Source: Leptasterias polaris
Lineage: Eukaryota; Echinodermata; Asteroidea; Forcipulatida; Asteriidae
NCBI GenBank assembly: GCA_037783415.1
Contig: JAZGTN010000168.1
Coordinates: 310,001-374,000 of the forward strand
Direction of reading: 5' to 3'
DNA: 64,000 nucleotides
Below are positions 1 to 10,300 of the stretch, one piece after another. The translations under genes and the position numbers were made by a program. A model generated the notes under the pieces. That model worked only from the letters and a program-made list of their open reading frames with translations. It did not search any database and was not told the origin of the DNA. Each line of letters starts with the position of its first letter. The first letter of the stretch is position 1.

Positions 1-1501
1 AATAATAATGGAAATTCACACCTTGTGTGAATTGTGAGATTAATCAGTTTGATCAAAACACGAATCACGTCGGGGGTTAGACTTGGCTCGAGTCGGTTCT
101 CGTGCTTGGTTCGCTGTTCCGCAGGACTATTTTATCGTTATGAGCCATACGAGCACGATAAATTCAGATCAGAGGCAGTGTGTGGTGGAATAAATAATGG
201 GTGGAGTCTGAGCTGTCAGTCAGCGCATATTAAGACTAATGTCCAAATATAAAATAAGTTACAATACAACTGTAGCCTTACTTCAAGGCACGTACGCCAG
301 TTTCTTGCCTCCCAACCACGGAGGATCCAAACTTGTTTTTGTTTAGCGGTTATTTAATAAGTGTTTTGAGGCATGAGGTTTTGATATATGTTCGGTTTGC
401 GGTAACACCAATTATGTATAAATCTACTTTGCTGTGAAGATTGTTCTTGACTTGTATTGTTACAACTGCCCTGGAGTAGATTTCGGAATTCAGGAGGTTG
501 TTAGCTTTAAAATAAACACTACCCTGCTTTGGCTTAACTCGAGAGGTATAGACAATCGGCTGGAACTACTTTTGCTTAGTGGATCGAGGGGTGACTTCTC
601 GTTATTAACTTCTCTGCCGCAGAGTGAGTTCTATTGGTCTCAACGTTTCGACTAGCCTGCTCTATAGTCATCAGGAGTTAAGTGTTGCAAGAAAGATCAG
701 TGTTTGTTGTAATGCAGGATAGGTGACGAACAAATAAAAATATGATATTGGAAATTAGTCAATACCAAATAATTTTTTTAAATTATATTGTAGCTCTCCA
801 CTTTTATGAACCTGGCGCGCCTTGAGTGGAGGCTACTCATTTTGTAGGCTGGAATATGCTTCGTAATCACTTCAAACAAAACACCATGCTGGGCAACGGT
901 TTAAAGTGTATAGTTGCTTTTGATCAGTAATCAAATAGTTGCATCAATGGGTATCCAGGCCATTGTGTGCTTTAATCACCCATTTTGAACCGGCAATGGG
1001 TCAGAGGTCAAGTTTACTCCGGGCAGAAACTTTGATTGATGAGCTAGAAGTGTATGACGTAACCATGGTTACGTGCACCTTTGTTGTTTTAAGTATTGTT
1101 TGCTAAATGCTGATTTTTTCCTTCCCGAGATTGGCTGATTGGAACAATGTGTTTGATTTAGGCAGTAATGACGCATATCACAATGCATTAACTGATAACG
1201 GATAATGTAGAAACATGTGTACAAACACGAATTGATAAGGCAGATCAGGATTCAGCATTGTGGTGAACCTTAAAACCCACCCGGTGACAGCCCCGCGTAC
1301 CCCCCCCCCCCCCCCCCCCCCCCCCTCCCACTCCCAACATACACCCATGTTTGTCGACCAAGAAATCGAAGACTTCTCTTCGTTCTCCCATTGTCTGGAC
1401 TTCGTTTTTTTTTTAGAGACGTCCCCGTTTGTTTTGTACGCGAAAGCGAAACGATCGAGGACGTCTTCACTCTGTCGGAACACCCGGATCCATTTGGTTA
1501 A
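1..1501. other. Gene-free stretch at left edge
   Basis: I see no supported coding exon. The short open frames are not protein-like. A 26-nt C run occupies 1300-1325. The segment around 360-430 (gaggttttgatatatgttcg, then a GGTTTGCGGTAACACCA motif) reappears in reverse near 60108-60135, so part of this stretch is a dispersed repeat. Confidence 0.5.
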
Positions 1502-1945
1502 AGTGGTAAAGTCTCATGTCAATAGAGCATACTCCGACTGAGTTTCAAGTAGTGGTAAAGTCTCATGTCAATAAAGTATGCTCCAACTGAGTCTCAAGTA
1601 GTGGTAAAGTCTCATGTCAATAGAGCATACTCCAACTGAGTCTCAAGTAGTGAAGTCGCGTGTCAATAAAGCATACTCCAACTGAGTATCAAGTATAGTG
1701 GTAAAGTATCATGTTAATAGAACATACTCCAACTGAGTCTCAAGTAGTGGTAAAGTCTCATGTTGATAGAACATACTCCAACTGAGTCTCAAGTAGTGGT
1801 AAAGTCTCATGTCAATAGAGCATACTCCAACTGAGTCTCAAGTATAGTGGTAAAGTCTCATGTCAATAGAACATACTCCAACTGAGTCTCAAGTAGTGGT
1901 AAAGTCTCATGTCAATAAAGCACTCTCAAACTAATTTTAAGTAAA
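1502..1945. repeat. Minisatellite, unit about 49 bp, about 9 copies
   Basis: Successive units begin agtggtaaagtctcatgtca and continue through a catactccaactgagt segment. Most units are 47-51 bp with a few substitutions. One unit (about 1648-1693) is shortened and reads gtgaagtcgcgtgtc. The array ends in a diverged unit near 1945. No coding function is visible. Confidence 0.9.
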
Positions 1946-2867
1946 GCTAAAGTTGGTCCAAGTCAAGTCACACATAACAAAATAAATAATAATAAAATAA
2001 AAAAATCGACTCGCCACAAATTATCTCTTCAATTCAGTAACTTAAAACCATTAACTTGACTCCAACAATCCGTGTAAACTTTTAACTCTTTAAATGCGTC
2101 TTAATGTTTTATTTATTCTCTTTGTTTGTTTGTTTGTTTTAGCCTGCTCACCGACAGAAAAAACACCTCATACACACAAAAGCTACATTTTTACGGCTTA
2201 TATACAATAATCGTTCAAGCACTGACACTGAGTGTCGAGGGGAAAAAAATCATAAAATCAAATGTACACTGCAACTGAAAATAACAAACGAAATCTACAC
2301 ATCATAGAAGCAGACAAAAATACATAAACGGCTTATAATGCAAATTAAGTATAATAATTATACAAAACTGGAATATTATGAAGTTATATTACACCTATGT
2401 CATTTTACAAAAGTCACTACACATTTATTTTAGTGAGTATTGCTTAATACCTTCCTCTTTAACTATTAAATATATTATAATATTATTCCTATTTCACAGT
2501 TCAAAAAATTATTCACGTTAAACAGTTGTAGCGTTAATGAGTGCCAAAAGACGTATATTAAAATAAGGCACGCCCCTTTTTGAGTGGGTGGGTGGGATTG
2601 TCATAATTGCTGATATTCTTACTCTCTTTGAATCAAGAAAATGTACAACACTATATGTGCAGCGTTGGTGATGTTTGCGAAACTGATGGTTCAATACTCT
2701 CTTTGAATAGGCCTACATACTTTAATGATGTAGGAAAACCTGGTGCGTTTGGCATGCTGTCTGCCAATACGTCACGATAGGTACAAAATAATTGTTGAAA
2801 TAATACTCTCTTTGATTCAAGATAAGGTACATCATAAAGTAGTAACGGCAAAACTGCTGCTACGTGC
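1946..2867. other. AT-rich gene-free stretch
   Basis: No exon is recognisable. A phrase close to tactctctttgaatcaaga recurs at about 2621, 2696 and 2803, so this is probably an old repeat-derived segment. Confidence 0.4.
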
Positions 2868-3130
2868 TAACTACCTCTGCCAAGAGATTATAGCATTTAT
2901 AATTTTGACAAACTGTTTTTGTATACACCGCACACATTCCAAACCTGCCAACAAAAATATTTTTAAAAAGCAATCCATATTTCACAAAAATTTAACTCTT
3001 GATTTCAATTCTAACTACCTTTGCATCAAGATTATAGCATTGTTAATTTTGGCAAACTGTTTATTTGTATACACACACATTACAAACCTGCCATTAAAAA
3101 AAATAAAAAAAACACATCCATATTTCAAAA
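2868..3130. repeat. Diverged tandem duplication, about 143-bp unit
   Basis: The block at 2868-2990 (ctaactacctctgccaagag, later gacaaactgtttttgtatac) is repeated at 3011-3130 (ctaactacctttgcatcaag, later ggcaaactgtttatttgtat). The copies share order but differ by substitutions and small indels, so the duplication is old. Confidence 0.75.
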
Positions 3131-4302
3131 ATATATATTTCTTGATTTAAAAGGAAATTCTGATACTTGCATATAATTTCATCCTCGATCTAAAACAAAT
3201 TTGTCTGACTTTTTACAATGCTAATATAAAGTTAAATCTCATATTTATTGTGAGACTGTTTTAAACCAGCGAGGCATCGTCAACTTGTTTACATAAAAAT
3301 AATAGTATGAAGAACATCGTTGGGTAATTTTGTGATAAAAAAACCTTGGTCAGTTTGCATGAACACAAATGTGTAGGTTTGCGCACTGTGAAAAATAATT
3401 ACCAAAACAACAAGTCCATAACAATTCATATTTTGGTGTATTCAGTTATGTGGTTCTATGAGATGATAACTAAATTGGTCAGAATTGTTTTGTTTCATTC
3501 CATAAACAAAAACAAACACAGAATGATTCTAATAATTTAGTTTCTAGACTGGCTGATTATTATTAGTCCGGGTGGCTCCAGTGAAAAAAACTGAAATTTG
3601 GTTTGACAGGTTGCAGTCTCCTTTTGAGTTTTAGGTGAAATTCGCTTGATATTATTATTAAGGGTTTTCACGTTTTAAAGAATCTCAAGAGGCTAAAGGA
3701 ATGATATTGACCAAAATCACTTTTTAACGTTATTAAAACAATAATCTTTGGGCCATTTTGGCAGGCTATATTCCAGTGTAATAAACGCCCCCATAGCCCA
3801 TAAGTATGCAGGATTGTCCATTGAATTCTCAACGGCTTTCGTACAAATTTATCAAAATGTGGTCCCTTTTTTAAAAAACATTATTAATTACTCATTGTTT
3901 GGCAAAATAAAAAAACACAATTTTTGTTTTCTTCATAAGATCGTGAAAAACCGTATGATTTCACTCTACAGCTATTAATGTTGTTTATTGCACTGATAAT
4001 TATATATCAAAGTTGTCTAAAAACGCGTATTTACAGTAAACAGCAATAATTTGTGTCACTACAAAGTTCTGGAGGCCAATTTTCGTATCGAAATATTTAG
4101 AGTTTGTACATTTCTTGAAAGGGCCATGACTAACAAATTTAACACACTTAAAATGGGGTAATTGCGACAGTTAAAGACACAGTAAAGCATTGCTGGAAAA
4201 ACTTGTTCCTCAAAATTGTCAACAACAAAATGGTATCTTTCAAACACATCCCTGAAAATAATTGTTCTTGTTTCCATCTGCGACAAAATGTCTTGCAAAG
4301 CG
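3131..4302. other. Gene-free stretch
   Basis: AT-rich sequence with only short open frames that resemble no protein family I know. It ends where the inverted-repeat transposon at 4303 begins. Confidence 0.4.
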
Positions 4303-4693
4303 TTAAAGATCTACTTCAACGATAATTGAGAAATAAAACAGATTTCTTAATCTCATACGTAATGTTATTAAGTATTCTGAATTTGTAGATTGGATTGTTT
4401 TACACCAATATTTTTTTCGTAATTTTAACTGAAAAAATTAAACCTTTCTTGGGGTTTTTAAAAACTCGCGCGCTTCCATGGCTCCCTCCATAGGCACTGT
4501 GCTTGTCCAATACTATAGCACTTGCATTTACGCGCACCACAAACCCACTATAGGATACGTGCGTGAACCAGCGAATGATGACGTACTTGTTGGGACGGGA
4601 AACCAGGAAGTAGCGAGGTGTCGTGTGTTTACACGGTAACTATGTATGATGATCTCATTATTCGAAGACATTCACCAAGTTAAGACGAGATAA

Positions 4694-5032
4694 TTTACCG
4701 TCCTGAACTCATGTGCTGTCGGTGGATGTACTCGGAACACAAATAAGAATCCAGATGTGAGTTTTTTACCGATTTCCAAGAGATCCTGTCCAGAGAAGGG
4801 GGTGGGTTTCGTGACCAACACACGGAAAAACTTCACGTTGACAAAATGGACAATGATTTGTAGTGCCCATTTTACAGACGACTGTCGGGATTCAACATCG
4901 CAACTAAAACAACAGGCTTACGCCAGGGTCAATTCCAACCATGAAAGCGCCAACTACAGTGCCATCACATGCTTCACAAACGGAGAGTCAGACTGGACAG
5001 GCACAGAAGCATCAAAACATATACTTCTGTAG
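4694..5032 (+). pseudogene. THAP-domain fragment (transposase N-terminus), degenerate
   Basis: From 4712 the open frame reads CAVGGC, NKNPDVSF, KNFTLTKW and CSAHFTDDC. These are the parts of a THAP zinc finger: the first two cysteines, the conserved central Trp and the CxxH pair. The THAP is normally the N-terminal DNA-binding domain of P-type or ISL2EU-type transposases. The frame has no usable ATG; the only nearby ATG (4711) is one base out of frame, and the frame is closed upstream by TAA at 4691. After the CxxH the sequence loses similarity and stops at 5030-5032 with no AVPTIF motif. I read it as a decayed 5' exon, with low odds of a spliced functional exon. Confidence 0.65.
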
Positions 5033-5222
5033 TAGCATAATACTATATACAATAGTTTTAAATGTTTGTTGATAATAAATAGCCACAGGTTTCATTCAAA
5101 CTGGTCATCACAATATCACATCAAGTTTGTGAAAAATGCAAAATTAAACAAGTGGTATTCACACCATCAGCACTGGTGTTTTGTGGTAGCACTTTGATGG
5201 CTTCGATAATCTGCTCATAAAC

Positions 5223-5574
5223 ACAGGGTGTTTAGATAATCTTCCAAGTTAGCTGGTGGACAGTACAAACGAACTATTCAAACCTAATCTCCCCACTCCA
5301 AGCTGTGTACAATTGGGCTTTGTTAAGATCTCGTTTGTACTCTTAACCTTTTGAGGAATCCTAGATGTATTACAACTAGATCATTTAAATAAAAAACAGT
5401 GACTGCTTAATTGGCAGTTTGAATTTTCTAGATAAATGCTGTTTCCTACAGCGCCATTTCAAATGCTAATGGTACAAAGCCCAATTGTACACAGCTTGGA
5501 GTGGGGAGATTAGGTTTGAATAGTTCGTTTGTACTGTCCACCAGCTAACTTGGAAGATTATCTAAACACCCTGT
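5223..5574. repeat. Perfect 101-bp inverted repeat with about 150-bp spacer
   Basis: The arm at 5223-5323 (acagggtgtttagataatct at its outer end) is, by eye, the exact reverse complement of 5474-5574. The spacer is unrelated AT-rich sequence. Arms this perfect inside an otherwise decayed element mean either a young nested inverted-repeat transposon or recent gene conversion between arms. I see no clear target duplication directly outside the arms. Confidence 0.9.
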
Positions 5575-5584
5575 TACGTTGACG

Positions 5585-5803
5585 TTAATGGAAATATATA
5601 AGTTCGCGATCCTCTGCGGCCAGTGGCTCAAACCTACATGTATATGGTTCGGCAACTCCCCCAGCTTCATCAACGCCCTCTTCGTCTTCGGAGGAGCTCC
5701 CTCAACCGTCAGAGCTATCCTCACTATCAATACTATCATATGTATTTACTAATTCTTCTTCGTCTACACTATGTTCCTCCCACGATCCGCTAGTGTCTGA
5801 CAT
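5585..5803 (-). pseudogene. Acidic ORF with PYTCRFEP motif and premature stop
   Basis: An ATG at 5803 opens an Asp/Glu/Ser-rich frame (MSDTSGSWEEHSVDEEEL). It is interrupted by TGA at 5704-5702 and then continues in the same frame with SSSEDEEGVDEAGG and PYTCRFEP to a TAA at 5587-5585. Acidic N-termini followed by an RFEP motif occur in invertebrate transposon-associated proteins; I recall this only at motif level. With the facing THAP fragment it suggests a two-gene element. The in-frame stop and short length argue against a working protein. Confidence 0.5.
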
Positions 5804-6310
5804 TTTGTTTTCGTAACCGTGAAAATAGCTATAGACGCGTACAATAAACACACTCCGCTGCGCGGGGGGTAAACAAGCCGTTTCCACTCATGTACGTCAT
5901 CAAAGTCTATGGTATATTTTCATCACGTGACACGCTGTTTCCAAAAACTCGCTATGAGGAGGGGGTGAACGCTGGTCAAAATGACCCTTTTTTTAAATTA
6001 CGCAACCACCGCTAAGGATTTTCTTTGAAATATACGTAATCATGAAACACAAATTGATTGGATTTCGGCAAAGTTTAAATTATCTTAGTGCCGTTGAAGT
6101 AGATCTTTAATATTTCAGCAGATAATACATTGAACCTATCAATTTTTATCCTGTGCGCTGTTAAAAAAATTTTACCTAATTTTCAAAAAAGATTTGAGAG
6201 GTATTATAATTTCCCAAACTAATGCTGTACCAACATTTTTGTTACAAACTACTTCCACGTTGGTGTCGTGCTCATTAGATTAACACTTTCAACTAAAACT
6301 TATATACATT

Positions 6311-6316
6311 TTTATT
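6311..6316 (-). terminator. Candidate polyadenylation signal for the receptor gene
   Basis: This is the first minus-strand AATAAA met below the stop codon at 7158. It would give a 3'UTR of about 0.85 kb. Position is the only support. Confidence 0.25.
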
Positions 6317-6562
6317 TAACAGTTATAGTAACCATGATACAACATGGCGGCCGGAGTAACCCCAGCACTTTTGTATCCGCAAGTCTTTGGGAACATAAGC
6401 GAATTTGTGGAAAGTACAAGGACTATTGTTCAATAATTGTAAGAAAGACTGCACATTTTGTAGTATAAAAAAAGTAAGCGGTTTTGGTCACAACATAAAC
6501 ACTGTGTTGCCGTTGCCGGGGCTTCACCCATTTCTTCCTTGAAAGGGAAACTTGGTGGTCTT

Positions 6563-6681
6563 TTAAACGTAGGGTCCCAACCAGCCAAACAATGTGCAGA
6601 AAACCCAACACTGAAATGTAAACGTAGGGTCCCAACCAGCCAAACAATGTGCAGAAAACCCAACACTGAAATGTAAACGTA
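6563..6681. repeat. 55-bp tandem duplication, two full copies
   Basis: The unit starts taaacgtagggtcccaacca and ends acccaacactgaaatg. It occurs twice with no difference I can see, and a third start (taaacgtag) follows. It lies in the probable 3'UTR of the receptor gene. Confidence 0.9.
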
Positions 6682-7157
6682 GTCTCGATTCACATACATT
6701 TTGTCTAAGTGTGCCGTGACAATTCATTGGTACCATGACAGTGTAAGGGGGCGATCAGCGTCGAAAACTTTTGACGACTGTGAACCAAGACTATATACGA
6801 GGGTTTCTTTTTACAGGGGTTGGCCTTCAACCGTTCTCACGAAGTAAAGGCACATTGGCAATTGGGATTGGGTGAGGGGGCACATTGGCAAGAAAGGCAC
6901 ACAGGCAAGGGAAACAGCAAAAGGTAATTGATTTGCAACTCACTGTTATTTCAAAAATTTCTTTAAGACTCCCCTGATTGGGTTGAGTTTCTGTGGGGCT
7001 TTATCAACCAATTGACTTGGGCTTTCGGCTCCAACTTGGCTGTCAATGGAGCCGTATGTATTTTGTTTCATCCTCAACCCCCAAATCGACCCCAACTCAA
7101 AATCGAGTTGGTGTCCTCAAGAATCCACCATGGGTATCTAGTTCCTGGACCCCCCGT

Positions 7158-7322
7158 CTACACTACAGTAATGGTGTGGGTGTCGTTATGACCAGGGTTC
7201 TGTTCCCCCTCGACCCACGTGATAAGCTCCGTGAAGCGCGCCTCCACGCAGTTCGCGGTCAGTCGGGCCTCTGGGTCTCCGTCCCAGCAATCCTCAACTG
7301 TGCCCGCCACCAGCTGCATGCC
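7158..7322 (-). CDS. TGFBR2: TGFBR2 terminal coding exon
   Basis: The acceptor cctcacag precedes 7322. It encodes [21 protein letters not shown] and then [17 protein letters not shown], and stops at TAG (7160-7158) after a short polar tail. [14 protein letters not shown] is the kinase subdomain XI arginine motif and is very close to the TGFBR2 form. Confidence 0.95.
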   Translation of the reverse strand, partial: GMQLVAGTVEDCWDGDPEARLTANCVEARFTELITWVEGEQNPGHNDTHTITVV

Positions 7323-10300
7323 CTGTGAGGAAATCAATTTTGGAAAGGAAGTCAACCAGAAAAATCACTCATGTGAATTTGTAAAAAGAATATTTACAAT
7401 TTTTTTTAAACAAATCAAAACAAAGGTATCCGGATAATCGCAAACGACCACGGGTTGCTGATTATTATGAACATCACGTTACCAAGGGCCTTTTTGAAAA
7501 CCTTGGCTTGAGCTCCGGCTCAACTATTTTGGAGCAGTGTGCACTTTGCACGGTGTTTTCAACATTATTAAGCGGAACCCAGAGCGGCGTCCTTGGAAAA
7601 TCTGTTCCCCGGAGATTCTGTTCCCCCAAATGGGAAATTAACATGGGCTGGAGGAGGAGGATTCAAAAGAGGGCGCTATCAGAAGAAGTTTGTTTACACA
7701 GTTTCCCATAAGGGGGGGGGAGGGAGACAGAATCTCCGGGGGACAAAATCTCCTGCCACACAAGAACCATAAGCTGAAGTTTGGAACGCCCCTAGTGTTA
7801 ATTAAAGGCTCTTTCCTTATGGACCCAACTGCACCGGTGACCTAACGCATTATATTTGTATGGTGCAGCAATGTGGGTTTGCAAACCCCAATCGACGGCA
7901 AAAAAGGATCGACTGGTTGAGAGGGGGGAAAATGGTCTTTATCATAATACATTCACCTTTTCGGTAATTCGTTACAGAGCAATTGGTTGTACATGGCGTA
8001 GTAACGTAAAATAGTAAACTGGTGAAAAAAACGAAAGAAAAGTGGTGGGAAAAGAAAACAAGAGCAGTTCCTTCGTTGTGGTTTAATTCAGTAAAAGCAA
8101 TGCGTACTTAACATCCAATATCTTAGTTTTTCAGCAGAACTTGTTTTGGCGCTAGTATATCTAACTGTGAGAAACAACCACGTTCGTATGAGAAAGTGCT
8201 TCCTTTGCAAGAAAAATAATCGGACATTCCTGGTCAGGACGGCCATAATTCCTTACCGTGTTTTCATGCCATGAGGGCGGTATAACGGGTCTCTCTTTCT
8301 GAAGTGCAACCACCGTCTTCATATCGTCGACGCTCGCCCGGCCAGGGATGATATCGCTGAAAGGTGTGCGGTGCTCCTCCGCAGCAGTCACTGTGAAAAA
8401 ACCCCACACAATTTAATTGACTATCTGTTTTCGTATTATTACTTATTAAATGTCATCGTTACCAAGGAACCCTCAAAAGTGTAACCCATTGGTCTGAGAA
8501 TACCTGTGTAGAGACAATGACGAAATGTCATCAGTTGCGATAGATGTGGGAGGGGGAAACAAATAGGGGTAACCTACAAAATCAGGTATCGCGACTCGCA
8601 GTTTGAACCCCTTGGCCCTGGCGTACGATAGACGGGTTGCACATGACGTCAATGGCCACAATCTTTGCTGAACTCTCAGCCAATGATAGCCTTTCATGCG
8701 TGGACGTTTCATCAACGGTGGCGGCCAATGCAAACGGTCTTTTAGGACCATTGATCTCTATTATATAAAAGAGATCAATTATTAGGGGCCTTTTCGAAGC
8801 CATGGCTTTAGGCTTGGGCTCCGTCAGTTATTTAGAAAACGAGCGCTTTTATAAGCAAGGCTTCAACAGGCGGACTGAGACCAAAACCAAGCAGTAGTTT
8901 TGCAAACGGCCTATACCTACTGCATGCCATGACAAAGAATGCCTACCGAGACTGTCCAGCCTGCAGGGTATGGGGAGGTGCGGTCGGGATGTTGGAACCA
9001 CCTGTTTCTTTAGAGTAAGATATCTGGTTCCGATGGAACGTTCGAAGCCAGATTGTCTCATGTGACGGATTGGGTTATCTGTTCTCATTTTTTGAGAAAC
9101 AAACTGTATGATGTCTGAACCTTAGGTTGCAACCCTCCTATGGTACATTGTCAGCACAATGCTGACAAGGCTTTTCCACCGGCTAAGTAAGAGGGTTTGC
9201 TTTCACTTCAGGCTTTTTCTTCTTCTCAGTGATTTGTTGAAGTCCAAGTTTTTTGTCTACATGACCAGGGTAAATTAAAGCTCATAATTGTTTGCTTAAT
9301 ATTTATCAAGTTTTGAATGGTTGATGTACAATTGACAATAATTGACATACCAATTTTGTACACAAAGAATGCTGGCAGAGTTTTGTCCAGCCCCCTTCTA
9401 ACCAAGTAGTAGTAATACCCTTGATCCCTGAAATGTTTTCCTTTTAGTTTTAATTCTTTCATTTAAAGGTTTTTTTTTTTTTACACCTTCAATAACAAAA
9501 CCCAACACCTTCCGAAAGAAAATAACCACATCGAGTTTTATTGAACCGAAACTAAGTACTTTTCCTGTAGCCCTACACGCTCCATTCGTTGTGAAGAAAA
9601 AACACATGGCGTTTACGCAACTTCCAGCGTAGGGTTGCGTGATGTTTTTGGCCGCACTGTTTCTGGCTTGCTTCCGATCACTTTAAAATTTCAAACTTCC
9701 TGTCTCGAATCCCCTCCAAGTTCAGGGTCACAGAGGCGAGGGTTTAGCGGGGGAGGTTCGGGGGTGAAATAAGTACAACGTCGGTGGACAACAATATTTC
9801 GAGTCTTATCCCATTAATGGACCTAATGCATTGACGGCATTATGCCACCCATCTTAGAGGTAAAACGATGGTGGAAAATATATATATTTACGCGCGGTGC
9901 GCAGGATAGAGAGATGAGCAGCCTTCTTTGACTTCTAACCGAGGGCGCCCTACTGTGACGTCATAAGGTCTAACATGAAAAACTTGCAGTCGGCGAGACA
10001 ATTGTAAATACTAATTACCAAGGTTGCAGACAGTCTGCGATATATTTTTTAAGCGATGACATACATTGTAATGGGAGTGTTGCCATAGTGCCATGTCTGT
10101 TGAAACCCACTCATGTCGTTTTGCTATTCTTGAAACTCAATAAACCCCTTGCATATGACGTCATAAGCCACAACAGCGCCCTCAGTGAGGTCAATGAAGA
10201 CCTATCATTGGCTGAGAGTTGTGCACAGCGCGCGTAAAGGCGTGCACATTTCCAATGTTTGACCTCAGCGATGGCGGCCAATGCAAGGGTCTCTTAGACC

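Larger units (their letters stand above)
4303..6110. mobile_element. DNA transposon remnant with TTAA-flanked inverted ends, THAP and acidic-ORF fragments
   Basis: A 15-bp sequence (agatctacttcaacg, 4307-4321) returns in perfect inverse at 6092-6106, and both copies have TTAA outside (4303-4306, 6107-6110). This could be a TTAA duplication, or a TA duplication with longer ends. Inside, a THAP zinc-finger fragment on + (4694-5032) faces a broken acidic ORF on - (5585-5803), with a perfect 101-bp inverted repeat between them. Two convergent genes, one with a THAP domain, recall ISL2EU-type transposons, which carry a THAP/DDE transposase plus a YqaJ nuclease. No DDE or YqaJ domain is visible, so this is a non-autonomous derivative and the family assignment is inference. 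Confidence 0.65.
6111..7157. other. Downstream region of the receptor gene (putative 3'UTR)
   Basis: No exon is seen. On the minus strand this follows the receptor stop codon, so part is probably its 3' untranslated region. The first minus-strand AATAAA below the stop is at 6316-6311. Confidence 0.4.

Noticed and set aside
1178..1541. Overlapping open frames on both strands with Pro or Gly runs
   Set aside because: They are opened by the C homopolymer at 1300-1325; the rest matches no protein and no splice context fits.
4059..4298. 79-residue minus-strand frame next to the left end of the 4303 element
   Set aside because: No family motif, outside the element, and no supporting splice sites.
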